Part shown: in pieces, positions 31,209 to 39,037 of the stretch | Layout: each line of letters starts with the position of its first letter | Position numbering within the stretch: position 1 is the stretch's first letter | Assembly (NCBI RefSeq): GCF_000024265.1 | Contig: NC_013204.1 | Location: 3,399,001 to 3,463,000 of the forward strand | Direction of reading: 5' to 3' | DNA from: Eggerthella lenta DSM 2243 | GTDB taxonomy: Bacteria; Actinomycetota; Coriobacteriia; Coriobacteriales; Eggerthellaceae | DNA length: 64,000 bases | Position numbers and translations under genes: made by a program | Notes under the pieces: generated by a model | Database searches by the model: none | What the model was told of the DNA's origin: nothing | The model's input: the letters and a program-made list of their open reading frames with translations, nothing else

Positions 31209-31556
31209 TTACGATGAGGCGTTTTTCGGCTTGAACTGGCAGGCAAAAAACGGATAGAGCATCTGCTTGTTGTGGCACGTGGCGCATATGCGATTATCGA
31301 AATCCCGGCCATCCCATTGGTCGCAGGTGTCGAACAGGTTTATATACGGCGATCCGGGGCCGAAAAAACTCGATCCGCCGACCGAGGCGTCCAGTTCCCC
31401 CTCCGACAATTCCCGCAACTCTGCCTTTGCAGCCATGAAAGCTTGCTCGTCTTCGGGAGACATCTCCACGCCGAACTCAGCGCATGCCTCGCGCAACTCC
31501 TCAATCGTCTGGATACGCGCGGTGCGCTCCATCATCTCCTGCTCGGTTGCCGCCAT
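31209..31556 (-). CDS. Precursor peptide, four-Cys core class, first gene of radical SAM operon
   Basis: A 115-residue protein. Leader: MAATEQEMMERTARIQTIEEL ... LDASVGG, nearly identical over its first 21 residues to the 26763 peptide. Core (about 52 residues): C-x12-C-x2-C-x7-P-x3-C (CATCHNKQMLYPFFAC), preceded by a Gly/Pro-rich stretch. It lies 58 bp upstream of the radical SAM gene behind promoter P8. A substrate of that enzyme is the best guess. Confidence 0.78.
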   Translation of the reverse strand: MAATEQEMMERTARIQTIEELREACAEFGVEMSPEDEQAFMAAKAELRELSEGELDASVGGSSFFGPGSPYINLFDTCDQWDGRDFDNRICATCHNKQMLYPFFACQFKPKNASS

Positions 31557-31609
31557 GATGATTACCCCTTTCTCGTCCGACCGCGCGTCGCGACCGGTGT
31601 CTGCGAATC

Positions 31610-31679
31610 AGTATGGGAACCGCTTCTGCCGTCCGCAAGCCGCCGCGAACGAACGACCGATTACAGCGAACGAACGCTC
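31610..31679 (-). promoter_or_regulatory. Promoter with paired LytTR-like boxes (P8), radical SAM operon
   Basis: On the minus strand GCGTTCGTTCGC and GGTCGTTCGTTCGC are centred in 31666-31679 and 31645-31658, exactly 21 bp apart; CATACT at 31610-31615 is 32 nt after the TCGTT. Confidence 0.68.
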
Positions 31680-31686
31680 GTGCATG

Positions 31687-31998
31687 GAGCCGAACGAAGC
31701 AGGGCAGATGGGCATTACCCGACCGAAGCAAAATCGGGCTAAGAAGAAGGAGCGTCGAATCACAACCCAAGAAGCGCTGCTATTCTCACAGGAGCTAAGG
31801 GACGAGGAGAAAACCGGCAAAATTGTTGCCGTCTGGCTCGCGCTCACCACCGGCATCAGACGCAGCGAAGCGCTGGCGCTCGTGTGGGACGATATCGACT
31901 TGGAGGGCAAGCGCCTTCATGCACGACGCCAGTTCGGCAAGGAGAAAACACTGGATCTTCTATCACGGATTCGAACTTCGTACCATAGCTGGAAATGA
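31687..31998 (+). pseudogene. Truncated tyrosine recombinase (integrase) fragment
   Basis: About 100 codons resembling the start of a phage-type integrase catalytic domain: RRITTQEALLFSQELRDEEK and TGIRRSEALALVWDDIDLEG, the latter containing the first catalytic Arg. The frame stops before the H-x-x-R and Tyr motifs, so the enzyme is inactive. A further short reading-frame remnant may continue to about 32060. It marks decay of an integrated element at the left edge of the lower-GC stretch. Confidence 0.6.
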
Positions 31999-32068
31999 GC
32001 TTTTGTGACCTTCCATAGAGCTATTTAAGAAAGACGGGATATCCGAAAAAGATGGAGAGATCATCCTG

Positions 32069-32095
32069 AAGTTGCTTAGCGGTGCTAAGCAACTT
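32069..32095. terminator. Perfect 12-bp hairpin
   Basis: AAGTTGCTTAGC (32069-32080) and GCTAAGCAACTT (32084-32095) with a 3-nt loop, followed by AT-rich sequence. It follows the integrase fragment and may be its relic terminator. Confidence 0.5.
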
Positions 32096-32161
32096 GCAAA
32101 ATAATTGTACATGGCCAAAACCAACGATGCGACTTCTCATACAACGGCCCTGCACATCTAT

Positions 32162-32380
32162 TTACAGCTCATTTGTAAGCTCACTCACCCTGATCCCTAG
32201 CCCATCAGCAATCCTGCAAAGATTCTCGATGCCTATATTGCGGCGACCGTTTTCGACGTCCACAAGATAGGTGTGCCCAACGCCGATCATAAGAGCAAAA
32301 CGACGCAGAGAGATACCTTGAGCCTCGCGCTCCTTGCGTATTCTTTGTCCTAGCTTGATTTTACGCTCATTCATATCCAT
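32162..32380 (-). CDS. XRE-family HTH repressor
   Basis: A 72-residue Cro/CI-type DNA-binding protein: LGQRIRKEREAQGISLRRFALMIGVGHTYLVDVENGRRNIGIENLCRIADGLGI covers all helices of the HTH_3 fold. It is divergent from the surface-protein gene at 32450; the 69-bp gap contains a TACTATAC -10-like motif and a CTGGT/ACCAG dyad (32409-32433), consistent with local control. The start is ATG 32380 or the ATG two codons later; no clear RBS. Confidence 0.8.
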   Translation of the reverse strand: MDMNERKIKLGQRIRKEREAQGISLRRFALMIGVGHTYLVDVENGRRNIGIENLCRIADGLGIRVSELTNEL

Positions 32381-32449
32381 GCAGTCAAGGTATGTGCTAC
32401 TATACGGCTGGTGGTATCAAATTTATGACCAGTTATTAGGAGGAAAAGG

Positions 32450-33898
32450 ATGTTGCATGTAAGAACAAGGCGCTCGAACAGCACCTCATTCGCGGTGCTC
32501 TGTTCGTTTGCGCTCGTTGCGAGCATGGCGCTTCCAATAATGGAAGCAACCCCGTCATACGCGAATGAGAACGAGAACGATCAACTTGAAGCCACGGAAG
32601 ATACGTCTCGCGAAGCTTTCAACGGCGAAACGGATGAGGAAACGAGCGCCCTCGCAACAAATGAAGAGGCGATTGAGAAAGGCGTCGATGCTGCGGTTTC
32701 TGCCGAGGCCGAGATCCCGGCAGAAACACTGGCAAACGCTTCGGTGCCAAGCAACTCGATTCTGGGAGGCTTGGGCGATCTCAGCAACATAGCCGGGATC
32801 GCCATCACCAGTGATCCCACCGTCACTCAAAACATCCCCGTCCTTGTGCTTAATAGCAGAGACAATGTCTTCCAATGGGATCCCAGCATCGTAGCTAGCG
32901 GCCAGCTCAACGGAGCGAGCGTGCCCGCCGGTTCCAAAGTCGCCATCCTCGCTCTGCCTAATATGAGCGGACAGGACACCTCGTATCATCAAAGTTATTC
33001 GCTCTACGTTGACGGTAATGAAGTAACCAATGGCTTTGGTACTATCGAGCTGACGCTACCCCTTTCCAATAAGAGCGGCGGCATGTTTTTTCCTTGCGAC
33101 GCAGAAGTGACAACCGGCGATGGTAAGACCTTCGAAGTCACTTCGTCTTCGAGCGGCCATATCACATTTCAGGCCACTGACATTTCTTCCGTAGATGTGC
33201 AGGTTAAGACCGTTTACGCGCTTCCCGACGAGCTGGCCGTCATCAGCGACCCGAGCGCCACCCAGTCCATTCACGTTGTCAGGACTCAATATAATCCCAA
33301 CAGCAACCAGCAAAGCTACACCGCCGCCCCCGACTCTTTCAGTGCGACGGGGAAGCTTGACGGCGTAAACGTTCCCGCTGGTTCCAAGGTCGCCCTCGAG
33401 GTGGTTTACGCAGATGGAACCGGCCCTGCAAACGATCTTCAGTACGCCGTATGGAGCACGAAGCTTCTCGTCAACGGTCAGGGCGTGACAAGCGATTTCG
33501 GGACGGTCACGCTCACTATGCCTGTATGGATTAACGAGGGCTGGAACAAAGACTTTCCTCGCAAGGTGAAAATTGAGATGGCCGACGGTTCCACGCAGGA
33601 GCTTGTTTCTGACGAGAACGGCTTTGTCACCTTTACCGTCAGCAGCTTAGGCGAGATCACGCTTCACACAGGCGACCCTGTATCGGATTCCGGAGCAGCA
33701 GGGACTGACGGCGAGAACAACACCCAGACAAGTGTCGACGGCCAATCGCCGGACGACACCAAGTCCGAGAATAGCGAAATAACCCCGCTTGCCCAAACGG
33801 GCGACACCCCGCTTGCGCTGGCAGTGACCGGTTTGGCCGCAGCCGCTTTCGCGGCAGTCGCGTTCGCGGGAAACCGAGTTAAAAAGGCCAAGCAATAA
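32450..33898 (+). CDS. Sortase-anchored surface protein with two repeated domains
   Basis: A 482-residue exported protein. A signal peptide (SFAVLCSFALVASMALPIMEATPSYA) precedes an acidic Asn/Glu-rich segment. Two related domains of about 130 residues follow, each with SDP(T/S)xTQ...IxV and SGQLNGASVPAGSKVA / TGKLDGVNVPAGSKVA (starting near 120 and 265). A Ser/Asp-rich spacer leads to LAQTGD, a hydrophobic helix and a basic tail, a variant LPXTG sorting signal. Function is unknown; adhesion or display is inferred. Base composition is lower in GC than the flanks. RBS is AGGAGG. Confidence 0.8.
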   Translation: MLHVRTRRSNSTSFAVLCSFALVASMALPIMEATPSYANENENDQLEATEDTSREAFNGETDEETSALATNEEAIEKGVDAAVSAEAEIPAETLANASVPSNSILGGLGDLSNIAGIAITSDPTVTQNIPVLVLNSRDNVFQWDPSIVASGQLNGASVPAGSKVAILALPNMSGQDTSYHQSYSLYVDGNEVTNGFGTIELTLPLSNKSGGMFFPCDAEVTTGDGKTFEVTSSSSGHITFQATDISSVDVQVKTVYALPDELAVISDPSATQSIHVVRTQYNPNSNQQSYTAAPDSFSATGKLDGVNVPAGSKVALEVVYADGTGPANDLQYAVWSTKLLVNGQGVTSDFGTVTLTMPVWINEGWNKDFPRKVKIEMADGSTQELVSDENGFVTFTVSSLGEITLHTGDPVSDSGAAGTDGENNTQTSVDGQSPDDTKSENSEITPLAQTGDTPLALAVTGLAAAAFAAVAFAGNRVKKAKQ

Positions 33899-33926
33899 GA
33901 TCGGCAACCTATTAGGTTTTATGAGA

Positions 33927-33952
33927 AAGGGAGGCTCGCGCCTCCCTTTCTC
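33927..33952 (+). terminator. Intrinsic terminator after surface-protein gene
   Basis: GAAAGGGAGGC (33927-33937) pairs with GCCTCCCTTTC (33942-33952), 11-bp stem and TCGC loop, followed by TCTTTCTCC. Confidence 0.85.
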
Positions 33953-34529
33953 TTTCTCCACCTCTATCCTTGAATACTTGCTTCAAGCCCATTGGGTCGG
34001 CATGGAGCTAACCGTGAAAGACGGTGATTACTATTATGTTTTCGATTCCCCTTGACCTACCTTTGGTTCGAATTCTCTCTGGTTGCCGTCAGCTCAAGAG
34101 GTCTCGGAATTTGGTCGTTTTGCGGAAAGCCATTCTTCCGGAACAACGGCGGTAAAAGGCGCAAATACTGCGACAGTCTCAGTCGCAACAATGCAAAAAC
34201 AAACGTGACGCCAGAAGGCGCGAGCCCGAAAACGGATAAACGCTTTGCGTTCCTCAAAATAGTCATGCTCGTAATTGAGGTGGCGGCCTCGCCAAGCTGC
34301 TGTTTAACTGAAAAGCGCCGCCCTCTGTGGACGGCGCTCTGCTGGAAACACACGGCTATTTCAGCCTAAAGGTAGACACTTTATAGGCGGCATCGTCGAT
34401 CTGATGCTGAGACGGTGATCCGATTGCGTATCCATCCGGAGATTCCCGGTTGAACGTCCTGAAGAACACCTCAGCGGCAAACCGTGCTCCCAGCGATCCT
34501 GACCCAATGGCGGAAGGCGCGGGGATCAT
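33953..34529. other. Non-coding or decayed stretch
   Basis: No convincing intact gene. A plus-strand frame at 34052-34369 contains FCGKPFF...KRRKYCD, reminiscent of a degenerate zinc-finger motif (CxKPF...RRKYC), possibly a relic of a mobile-element gene. Composition is lower in GC than the core regions. Confidence 0.3.
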
Positions 34530-34680
34530 GGGCGCAAAGCGGCACCCATGACAATTCTGGAAGGCGTTTTACGCGCGGGTTCGCCTCGTCAGCGAAGGAA
34601 ACCCCAGGTGGCGAGAAATCCCCGTGTTCCTCGCCTGCCGATACCATCCCTGAAATTGTCATGGGTGCCGCTTTGCGCCC
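34530..34680. mobile_element. MITE-like palindromic element, 27-bp terminal inverted repeats
   Basis: Bases 34530-34556 are the exact reverse complement of 34654-34680 (27 bp), separated by 97 bp without a gene. The ends begin GGGCGCAAAGCGGCACCC. No clear target duplication was found. It sits 52 bp left of the insertion sequence. A non-autonomous element or a long cruciform are the two readings. Confidence 0.6.
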
Positions 34681-34732
34681 ACGTCGGGGCTGGCCGGCGG
34701 GAGGCATCCGTCAAGATGGTTTCGTATCCCTC

Positions 34733-36066
34733 GGGTTATAGGCAAGAAAGTGTGTCCGTTTTAGGGGTGTAAGGGCAGGTCAAACCCTCGATAAACCATC
34801 GTTTAAATTTCGGAGGCAGGTTTAAGTGCCTGGCAAGAATGTGTGTCCGCTTTCGACTTGACACCGCAGGTCAGAGGCCGTAAACCGCCCTCTTAAATTC
34901 CGTGGTTCAATCACGGGATGAAGAAGATACTGTGCCCTGCGTGCGGGGGCGACACGAAACGCAACGGGAAGACCTCGTCGGGGGCGACTCGTTGGCGCTG
35001 CAAGGCATGCGGCGCATCCACCACGCAACGTTACGACAACGAGCCTAAACTGCTAGAGCTGTTCCTGAGGTGGCTGCTCTCGAAAAAGACCCAAGGCGAG
35101 TTCGGCATGCCCGGACGCACCTTCCGGCATCTCACGAATAAGTTCTGGGACCTGTGGCCCGTGGCTCCTGTCTGTGACGAGGTCCACCACGTGGTGGAGG
35201 TGGATGGCCTTTGGCTGGGGCGCGACGTCGTGATTATGATCGCCTGCACCGAGAAGCACGTGATCGGCTGGCATCTAGCGAGAAGCGAGAACGCGCAGGC
35301 GTGGGCGGCGCTCATGGCGCGCATAGCCCCTCCCGACGTCGTGATTACCGATGGCGGAAAGGGGTTCGAGAAGGCGAGACGCGCCGTGTGGCCGAACACA
35401 CGCGTGCAGCGCTGCGTCTTCCATGCGTTCTGTCAGGTGAAGCGCCAGACCACGACCAGGCCGCGGCTCCAGGCGGGCGTTGAGCTCTATGGCATCGCCA
35501 AGAAGCTCATGCGCATAGGTAGCCTCAACGAAGCTGCGGAGTGGCTTGCGGGCTTCTCTAATTGGTGCACGGCATGGGAAGGATTCCTAAAGGAAAAAGA
35601 GGTGGTTGACGGGCGGATCCGCTACAAGCACGAGAGGCTGCGCACTGCGCGCGGCGGGCTTCTGAAGCTTTGTAGGGCCGGTACCCTATTCACCTATCTC
35701 GACGAAGGCTTGCTCGAGGGAGGACCTGTTCCGGCGACTACGAACAGGATCGAAGGCGGCGTGAACGCCCAGATCCGCCACATGCTGCGAGAGCATCGGG
35801 GATTGAGGCTGACGAGGCGCGTCAAGGCGGCGTTCTGGTGGTGCTATATGGACCTTGAAGCCCGTGCAAGCCCGAAAGAGATCCTGAAGGAAATGCCGAC
35901 GGACGTCCTGATTGCTGAGTTTTATCGAGCAGCTGCCGAAGCTAGCGAAAAAGATGAAGCGGTGGGGCGCTGGGGCACTGCTGTGCAATGGAATGACCTG
36001 CATGCAAGCGGCCCTTATCGCATGGATTACGATTAGGCTCTGGACACACTTTCTTGCCTATAACCC
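34733..36066 (+). mobile_element. Intact IS256/IS1249-like insertion sequence
   Basis: A 1334-bp element. The 25-bp ends (34733-34757 and 36042-36066) are perfect inverted repeats beginning GGGTTATAGGCAAG. They are flanked by the 8-bp direct duplication TATCCCTC (34725-34732 and 36067-36074). A partial extra copy of the end sequence (GGCAAGAATGTGTGTCCG) lies inside at about 34831. One transposase gene. The intact ends, target duplication and open frame suggest recent insertion. Confidence 0.93.
34918..36036 (+). CDS. IS256-family (IS1249-like) transposase
   Basis: A 372-residue transposase. The N-terminal zinc-finger-like region (CPACGGDTKRNGK, CKACGAST) is typical of IS1249-type members. 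The DDE catalytic core is visible in VEVDGLWLGRDVVIM (first Asp), VVITDGGKGFEKA (second Asp) and the TTNRIEGGVNAQIR region (Glu). The C-terminus ends 6 bp before the right inverted repeat. Start is the ATG at 34918 in the spacing expected after the left end; no strong RBS, common for transposases. Confidence 0.9.
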   Translation: MKKILCPACGGDTKRNGKTSSGATRWRCKACGASTTQRYDNEPKLLELFLRWLLSKKTQGEFGMPGRTFRHLTNKFWDLWPVAPVCDEVHHVVEVDGLWLGRDVVIMIACTEKHVIGWHLARSENAQAWAALMARIAPPDVVITDGGKGFEKARRAVWPNTRVQRCVFHAFCQVKRQTTTRPRLQAGVELYGIAKKLMRIGSLNEAAEWLAGFSNWCTAWEGFLKEKEVVDGRIRYKHERLRTARGGLLKLCRAGTLFTYLDEGLLEGGPVPATTNRIEGGVNAQIRHMLREHRGLRLTRRVKAAFWWCYMDLEARASPKEILKEMPTDVLIAEFYRAAAEASEKDEAVGRWGTAVQWNDLHASGPYRMDYD

Positions 36067-36143
36067 TATCCCTCCCTTTCCTTTGAAAAACACAATCGAC
36101 ACAATATAGAATAAAAGCAGGCGCTGACGGTTTTGGGAGCAGC

Positions 36144-36329
36144 ATGATCCTCACGTGCAGGGAAGCGCTCGGCAAGCTGGGAAGCAGGCGCTACGCGAGA
36201 AAGGCTGTGTCAACCGGACAGCTCCACCCCATAGGCCCAGCGAAGTCGTCGCACCGCTACTGGATCAGCAAGAGCGCGGACGAGGTCGCGCGCTGGCTGC
36301 CCAAGTTTCTTCACAGCGTTCGTCAATGA
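36144..36329 (+). CDS. Small possible excisionase-like protein
   Basis: A 61-residue basic protein (MILTCREALGKLGSRRYARK ... SSHRYWISKSADEVARWL). The pattern of a short helical start followed by a HRYWISKSADEV segment resembles MerR/excisionase-type HTH proteins, but the match is weak. GGGAG precedes the ATG and a TATAGAAT -10-like motif lies near 36104. It sits between the insertion sequence and the tRNA, consistent with a remnant of an integrative element. Confidence 0.35.
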   Translation: MILTCREALGKLGSRRYARKAVSTGQLHPIGPAKSSHRYWISKSADEVARWLPKFLHSVRQ

Positions 36330-36421
36330 CTCTTTTGGTCGCCAAGAAGGACAGCGCGCTTTTTGCGTGACAAGAAAAAGTTTTGACGGTAGAATGGCGG
36401 CTGCTTGGCGGTCGAACCGAC

Positions 36422-36447
36422 AAAAAAGATCAGGCCTAAGCCTGATC
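36422..36447 (-). terminator. Intrinsic terminator after tRNA-Met
   Basis: On the minus strand GATCAGGC-TTAG-GCCTGATC (36428-36447) is followed by six T (36422-36427), 10 nt after the tRNA CCA end. Confidence 0.92.
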
Positions 36448-36456
36448 TGAGATTAC

Positions 36457-36533
36457 TGGTCGCGGGGGCAGGATTTGAACCTACGGCCTCCGGGTTATGA
36501 GCCCGGCGAGCTACCAGACTGCTCCACCCCGCA
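36457..36533 (-). tRNA. tRNA-Met (CAT), initiator-like
   Basis: A 77-nt cloverleaf including encoded CCA. The anticodon loop reads CTCATAA with anticodon CAT, held by a GGG/CCC anticodon stem end, the hallmark of initiator tRNA. The acceptor is GCGGGG paired with CCCCGC, with a weak U-G first pair, also typical of initiators. The T-loop is TTCAAAT. It bounds the lower-GC stretch to its left. Confidence 0.93.
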
Positions 36534-36765
36534 TCGTTATGTTGCGCCTACCTCTCCTGCCCGAAGTGCCTTCAAACAGGAAAAGCGGCAAGAAAGAATA
36601 TTACCCGTCTGCCTTAACGAACGCAAATCATTTCTCAGTGATTCACAAGGTCTACACGTTTTTAACTCGATCGAAAGCGAACTCCTGACCCTTGACGGCG
36701 CGGCGAGCCTCGCAGCGTACATGAATACAAGCCACGCCCTATCGCACCCCATACTCGGCGTCCTC

Positions 36766-37515
36766 TTAATCAACGCGAGCCTCGGACTGCTCGACATCCT
36801 CCTTGCAATAGCCGCCGTAACGCATGTAGTACTTGGCATCTTCGAACGCGAACATGCCCGGCTCCTGCTTGCGAACCCACTTCTTGAGAGGCGTCTCCGT
36901 AAGCGGCACGCACACGCAGCACATGACAGCGAACAACACCAGACACCACAGCCAATCGGTTGCCGTGACGCCTGCGATATGCGCGATCAGGTACGCTGCG
37001 GCCGGCAAGAACATCATGAGCGACGTGGCGAGCCCCGTATGGTAGATGGTCTTCTTGCCCTTGTCACGATACCAGAGGTAGGTGGCGACGCCGCCCGCCG
37101 TATGGGCGAACAGCTCCATGACGCACAGCAGGATGACGCACAGCGCAACCGCGTTCGACAGAGGTACGAAGAAGCAGAGCGCTGCGTAAATGAGCGGGAT
37201 CCACTGCAGCCCCACGTTGGTGACCATATCCGTGAGCCGGCTCATGGGATAACGCGTCGGATCGTAGAGGCTCTCGTCTTTCGGACGAAACACGCTCGTG
37301 TTGTAAAACCAATGAAGACCGCCGGGGAACTTCCACTCCTCGAGCACGTGGAAGGCCATGATGAAAGCCACGAAAACGCCCGCTTTGCTGCCCAGAGGCA
37401 TGACATCCCAGAAGACGGCGGCAAGCACCGCCACCACCGTCGCCGTGACGCACAGGAACACGATCCACTGGTTATCGCACCATCTATCTAGTTTCTTTGC
37501 GAAATTGCTTGCCAT
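36766..37515 (-). CDS. HXXEE-domain membrane protein
   Basis: A 249-residue membrane protein with about six helices. The family hallmark is H-x-x-E-E in FHVLEEWKFPGG (near residue 42); a second histidine-containing segment is ELFAHTAGG. The family's function is not established. The ATG at 37515 lies 17 bp after the stop of the paralogue upstream, so the pair is an operon, divergent from a TetR regulator at 38451. Longer frames upstream overlap the paralogue and are not used. A transporter or membrane enzyme role for the pair is open. Confidence 0.8.
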   Translation of the reverse strand: MASNFAKKLDRWCDNQWIVFLCVTATVVAVLAAVFWDVMPLGSKAGVFVAFIMAFHVLEEWKFPGGLHWFYNTSVFRPKDESLYDPTRYPMSRLTDMVTNVGLQWIPLIYAALCFFVPLSNAVALCVILLCVMELFAHTAGGVATYLWYRDKGKKTIYHTGLATSLMMFLPAAAYLIAHIAGVTATDWLWCLVLFAVMCCVCVPLTETPLKKWVRKQEPGMFAFEDAKYYMRYGGYCKEDVEQSEARVD

Positions 37516-37531
37516 TTGTCTACTCGCTTTC

Positions 37532-38260
37532 CTACTTCGCTTTCTTCGCTTTGCCGAAGAGACCCTTCGGAACGCTGCCGGGATCTGCCGCTGCGGCAGC
37601 CTTGCGCTCTTCCCAAACCTTCGCAACGTACTCGCGCTTGTAACCCCAAAGCTCTCGCTCTTCGAACGGATCCTTAGAATCGCGGTCATGCATGAAGAGG
37701 ATCGGCAAGCCGAACGAGATGCCCAGCAGCACGAGCGAACCGGGGATGCCCCACCAAAGCTGATTAGCGGCTTCCGGCATGAACGTCAGCACGTACCATA
37801 TGAACACGATGGCGACGGGCAGCTGCAAGAACACCGCCGCGAAAAGACCGGGGTTGTACTTGGACTTCAAGCGCATGTTGAGCACGATGCCATGCGCCGG
37901 AATCTGCCAGAGACCCTGGAATATCTGAGCCGCGGCAAGCCAAATGAGCTGCGGGAAGAAGATCGGAACGATATAGCATAGATAGCACAGGACGACGTTG
38001 CTGACGAAGCACTGGCGCTGGTTCAAGATATAGCGATCCGGACGCTCGATCTCGTTGAAGACGATCATGTTCGAGATGAGCGGAAAACCGCCCGGCCAGG
38101 CATACTCTTCGAACTGATGCACCAACATGCCCATCCAGCTGAAGATGAGCAAAACCTGCACGTAGTCAAGGGCGGCGCTGCCCCAAAGCCCCATAGCGAA
38201 CGCGAGGATAACGAAAGCGACCCCTCCGATGTAGTACCAATACCTCTGCCAGAACTTCAT
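37532..38260 (-). CDS. HXXEE-domain membrane protein, first gene of pair
   Basis: A 242-residue membrane protein with about six helices and the HXXEE motif in MLVHQFEEYAWPGG (near residue 46); a C-terminal cytoplasmic tail is Lys/Ala-rich. The ATG at 38260 follows AAGGAGG by 8 nt. Paralogous to the 36766 gene. Transcribed away from the TetR gene, whose predicted operator overlaps its promoter. Confidence 0.8.
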   Translation of the reverse strand: MKFWQRYWYYIGGVAFVILAFAMGLWGSAALDYVQVLLIFSWMGMLVHQFEEYAWPGGFPLISNMIVFNEIERPDRYILNQRQCFVSNVVLCYLCYIVPIFFPQLIWLAAAQIFQGLWQIPAHGIVLNMRLKSKYNPGLFAAVFLQLPVAIVFIWYVLTFMPEAANQLWWGIPGSLVLLGISFGLPILFMHDRDSKDPFEERELWGYKREYVAKVWEERKAAAAADPGSVPKGLFGKAKKAK

Positions 38261-38303
38261 GCGAACCGCCTCCTTCAACTGCTGAGAACTGAGTTTTGGC
38301 GTA

Positions 38304-38366
38304 TTGACATCTCGCTATGGTTTGTACAATAGTAAACACAACGGTTTGTAGTCAACAGACTGTTGA
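38304..38366. promoter_or_regulatory. Promoter and palindromic operator between HXXEE operon and tetR-type gene
   Basis: TTGACA (38304-38309) and TACAAT (38325-38330), 15 bp apart, point toward the TetR gene. TCAACAG-A-CTGTTGA (38352-38366) is a perfect dyad extended by TTTGT/ACAAA-like flanks. It overlaps TTGACT on the minus strand, a possible -35 of the HXXEE operon. A TetR binding site is inferred. Confidence 0.55.
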
Positions 38367-38450
38367 TAGACAAATGTCGCATGCTCAACGCACTATGCAG
38401 TATTTGATTTGAAATGAACATTCGAAGCATTTTTGTCGAGGGAGCGCTTG

Positions 38451-38984
38451 ATGGAGAACCAGAGGATACGCCTGAGCAAGACGCTGTTGAAAAACGCACT
38501 CGTGCACCTGCTCCAAAAGAAGCCCTTGAACAAGATTTCAGTACTCGAGATATGCGAGACCGCCCAGATAAACCGCACTACTTTTTACAAGTACTACGGA
38601 AGCCAAACCGACCTGCTCAACGAGATCGAGAGCGATTTTCTTGCGCAGCTCGACGAAAGCCTTGCACTCATCCCCGAACAAGAAGGCGCCGTAGCGTCTG
38701 TGCTCGCCAACCTCTACGAGCAGCGCACGACCTTCTGCACGCTCGTGCGGGCCATCCCGAGCCACGAATTCGCAACGCACCTCTTCTCCCTGCCGGGCAT
38801 CAACGGGCTCTTCAAAAACCTCGCCATCGCCAGCAGCTGCACGAAATCGCAGACGCAGTATACGCGCGAGTTCATCTTTCAGGGCACCTTCGCCGTCCTC
38901 TGTAGCTGGCTGAGCAGCGAAAACCCCGAACCCGTTTCTGAAATCGCCGAGATGCTGGAGCTTCTCAAGGACAAGCTCTTATAA
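38451..38984 (+). CDS. TetR/AcrR-family regulator
   Basis: A 177-residue regulator: N-terminal TetR HTH (LSKTLLKNALVHLLQKKPLNKISVLEICETAQINRTTFYKYYGS) and a helical C-terminal ligand/dimer domain. ATG at 38451 with GAGGGAG upstream. It is divergent from the HXXEE pair and probably represses it through the palindrome at 38352. The ligand is unknown. Confidence 0.87.
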   Translation: MENQRIRLSKTLLKNALVHLLQKKPLNKISVLEICETAQINRTTFYKYYGSQTDLLNEIESDFLAQLDESLALIPEQEGAVASVLANLYEQRTTFCTLVRAIPSHEFATHLFSLPGINGLFKNLAIASSCTKSQTQYTREFIFQGTFAVLCSWLSSENPEPVSEIAEMLELLKDKLL

Positions 38985-39037
38985 CCGGCGCGGCATACCG
39001 GTTAAACGGAAACGAGCGCACTCCATGTCGGACGACA

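Noticed and set aside
36457-36533. Attachment site repeat of the tRNA 3' end
   Set aside because: No second copy of the tRNA end was found in 31-36.4 kb.
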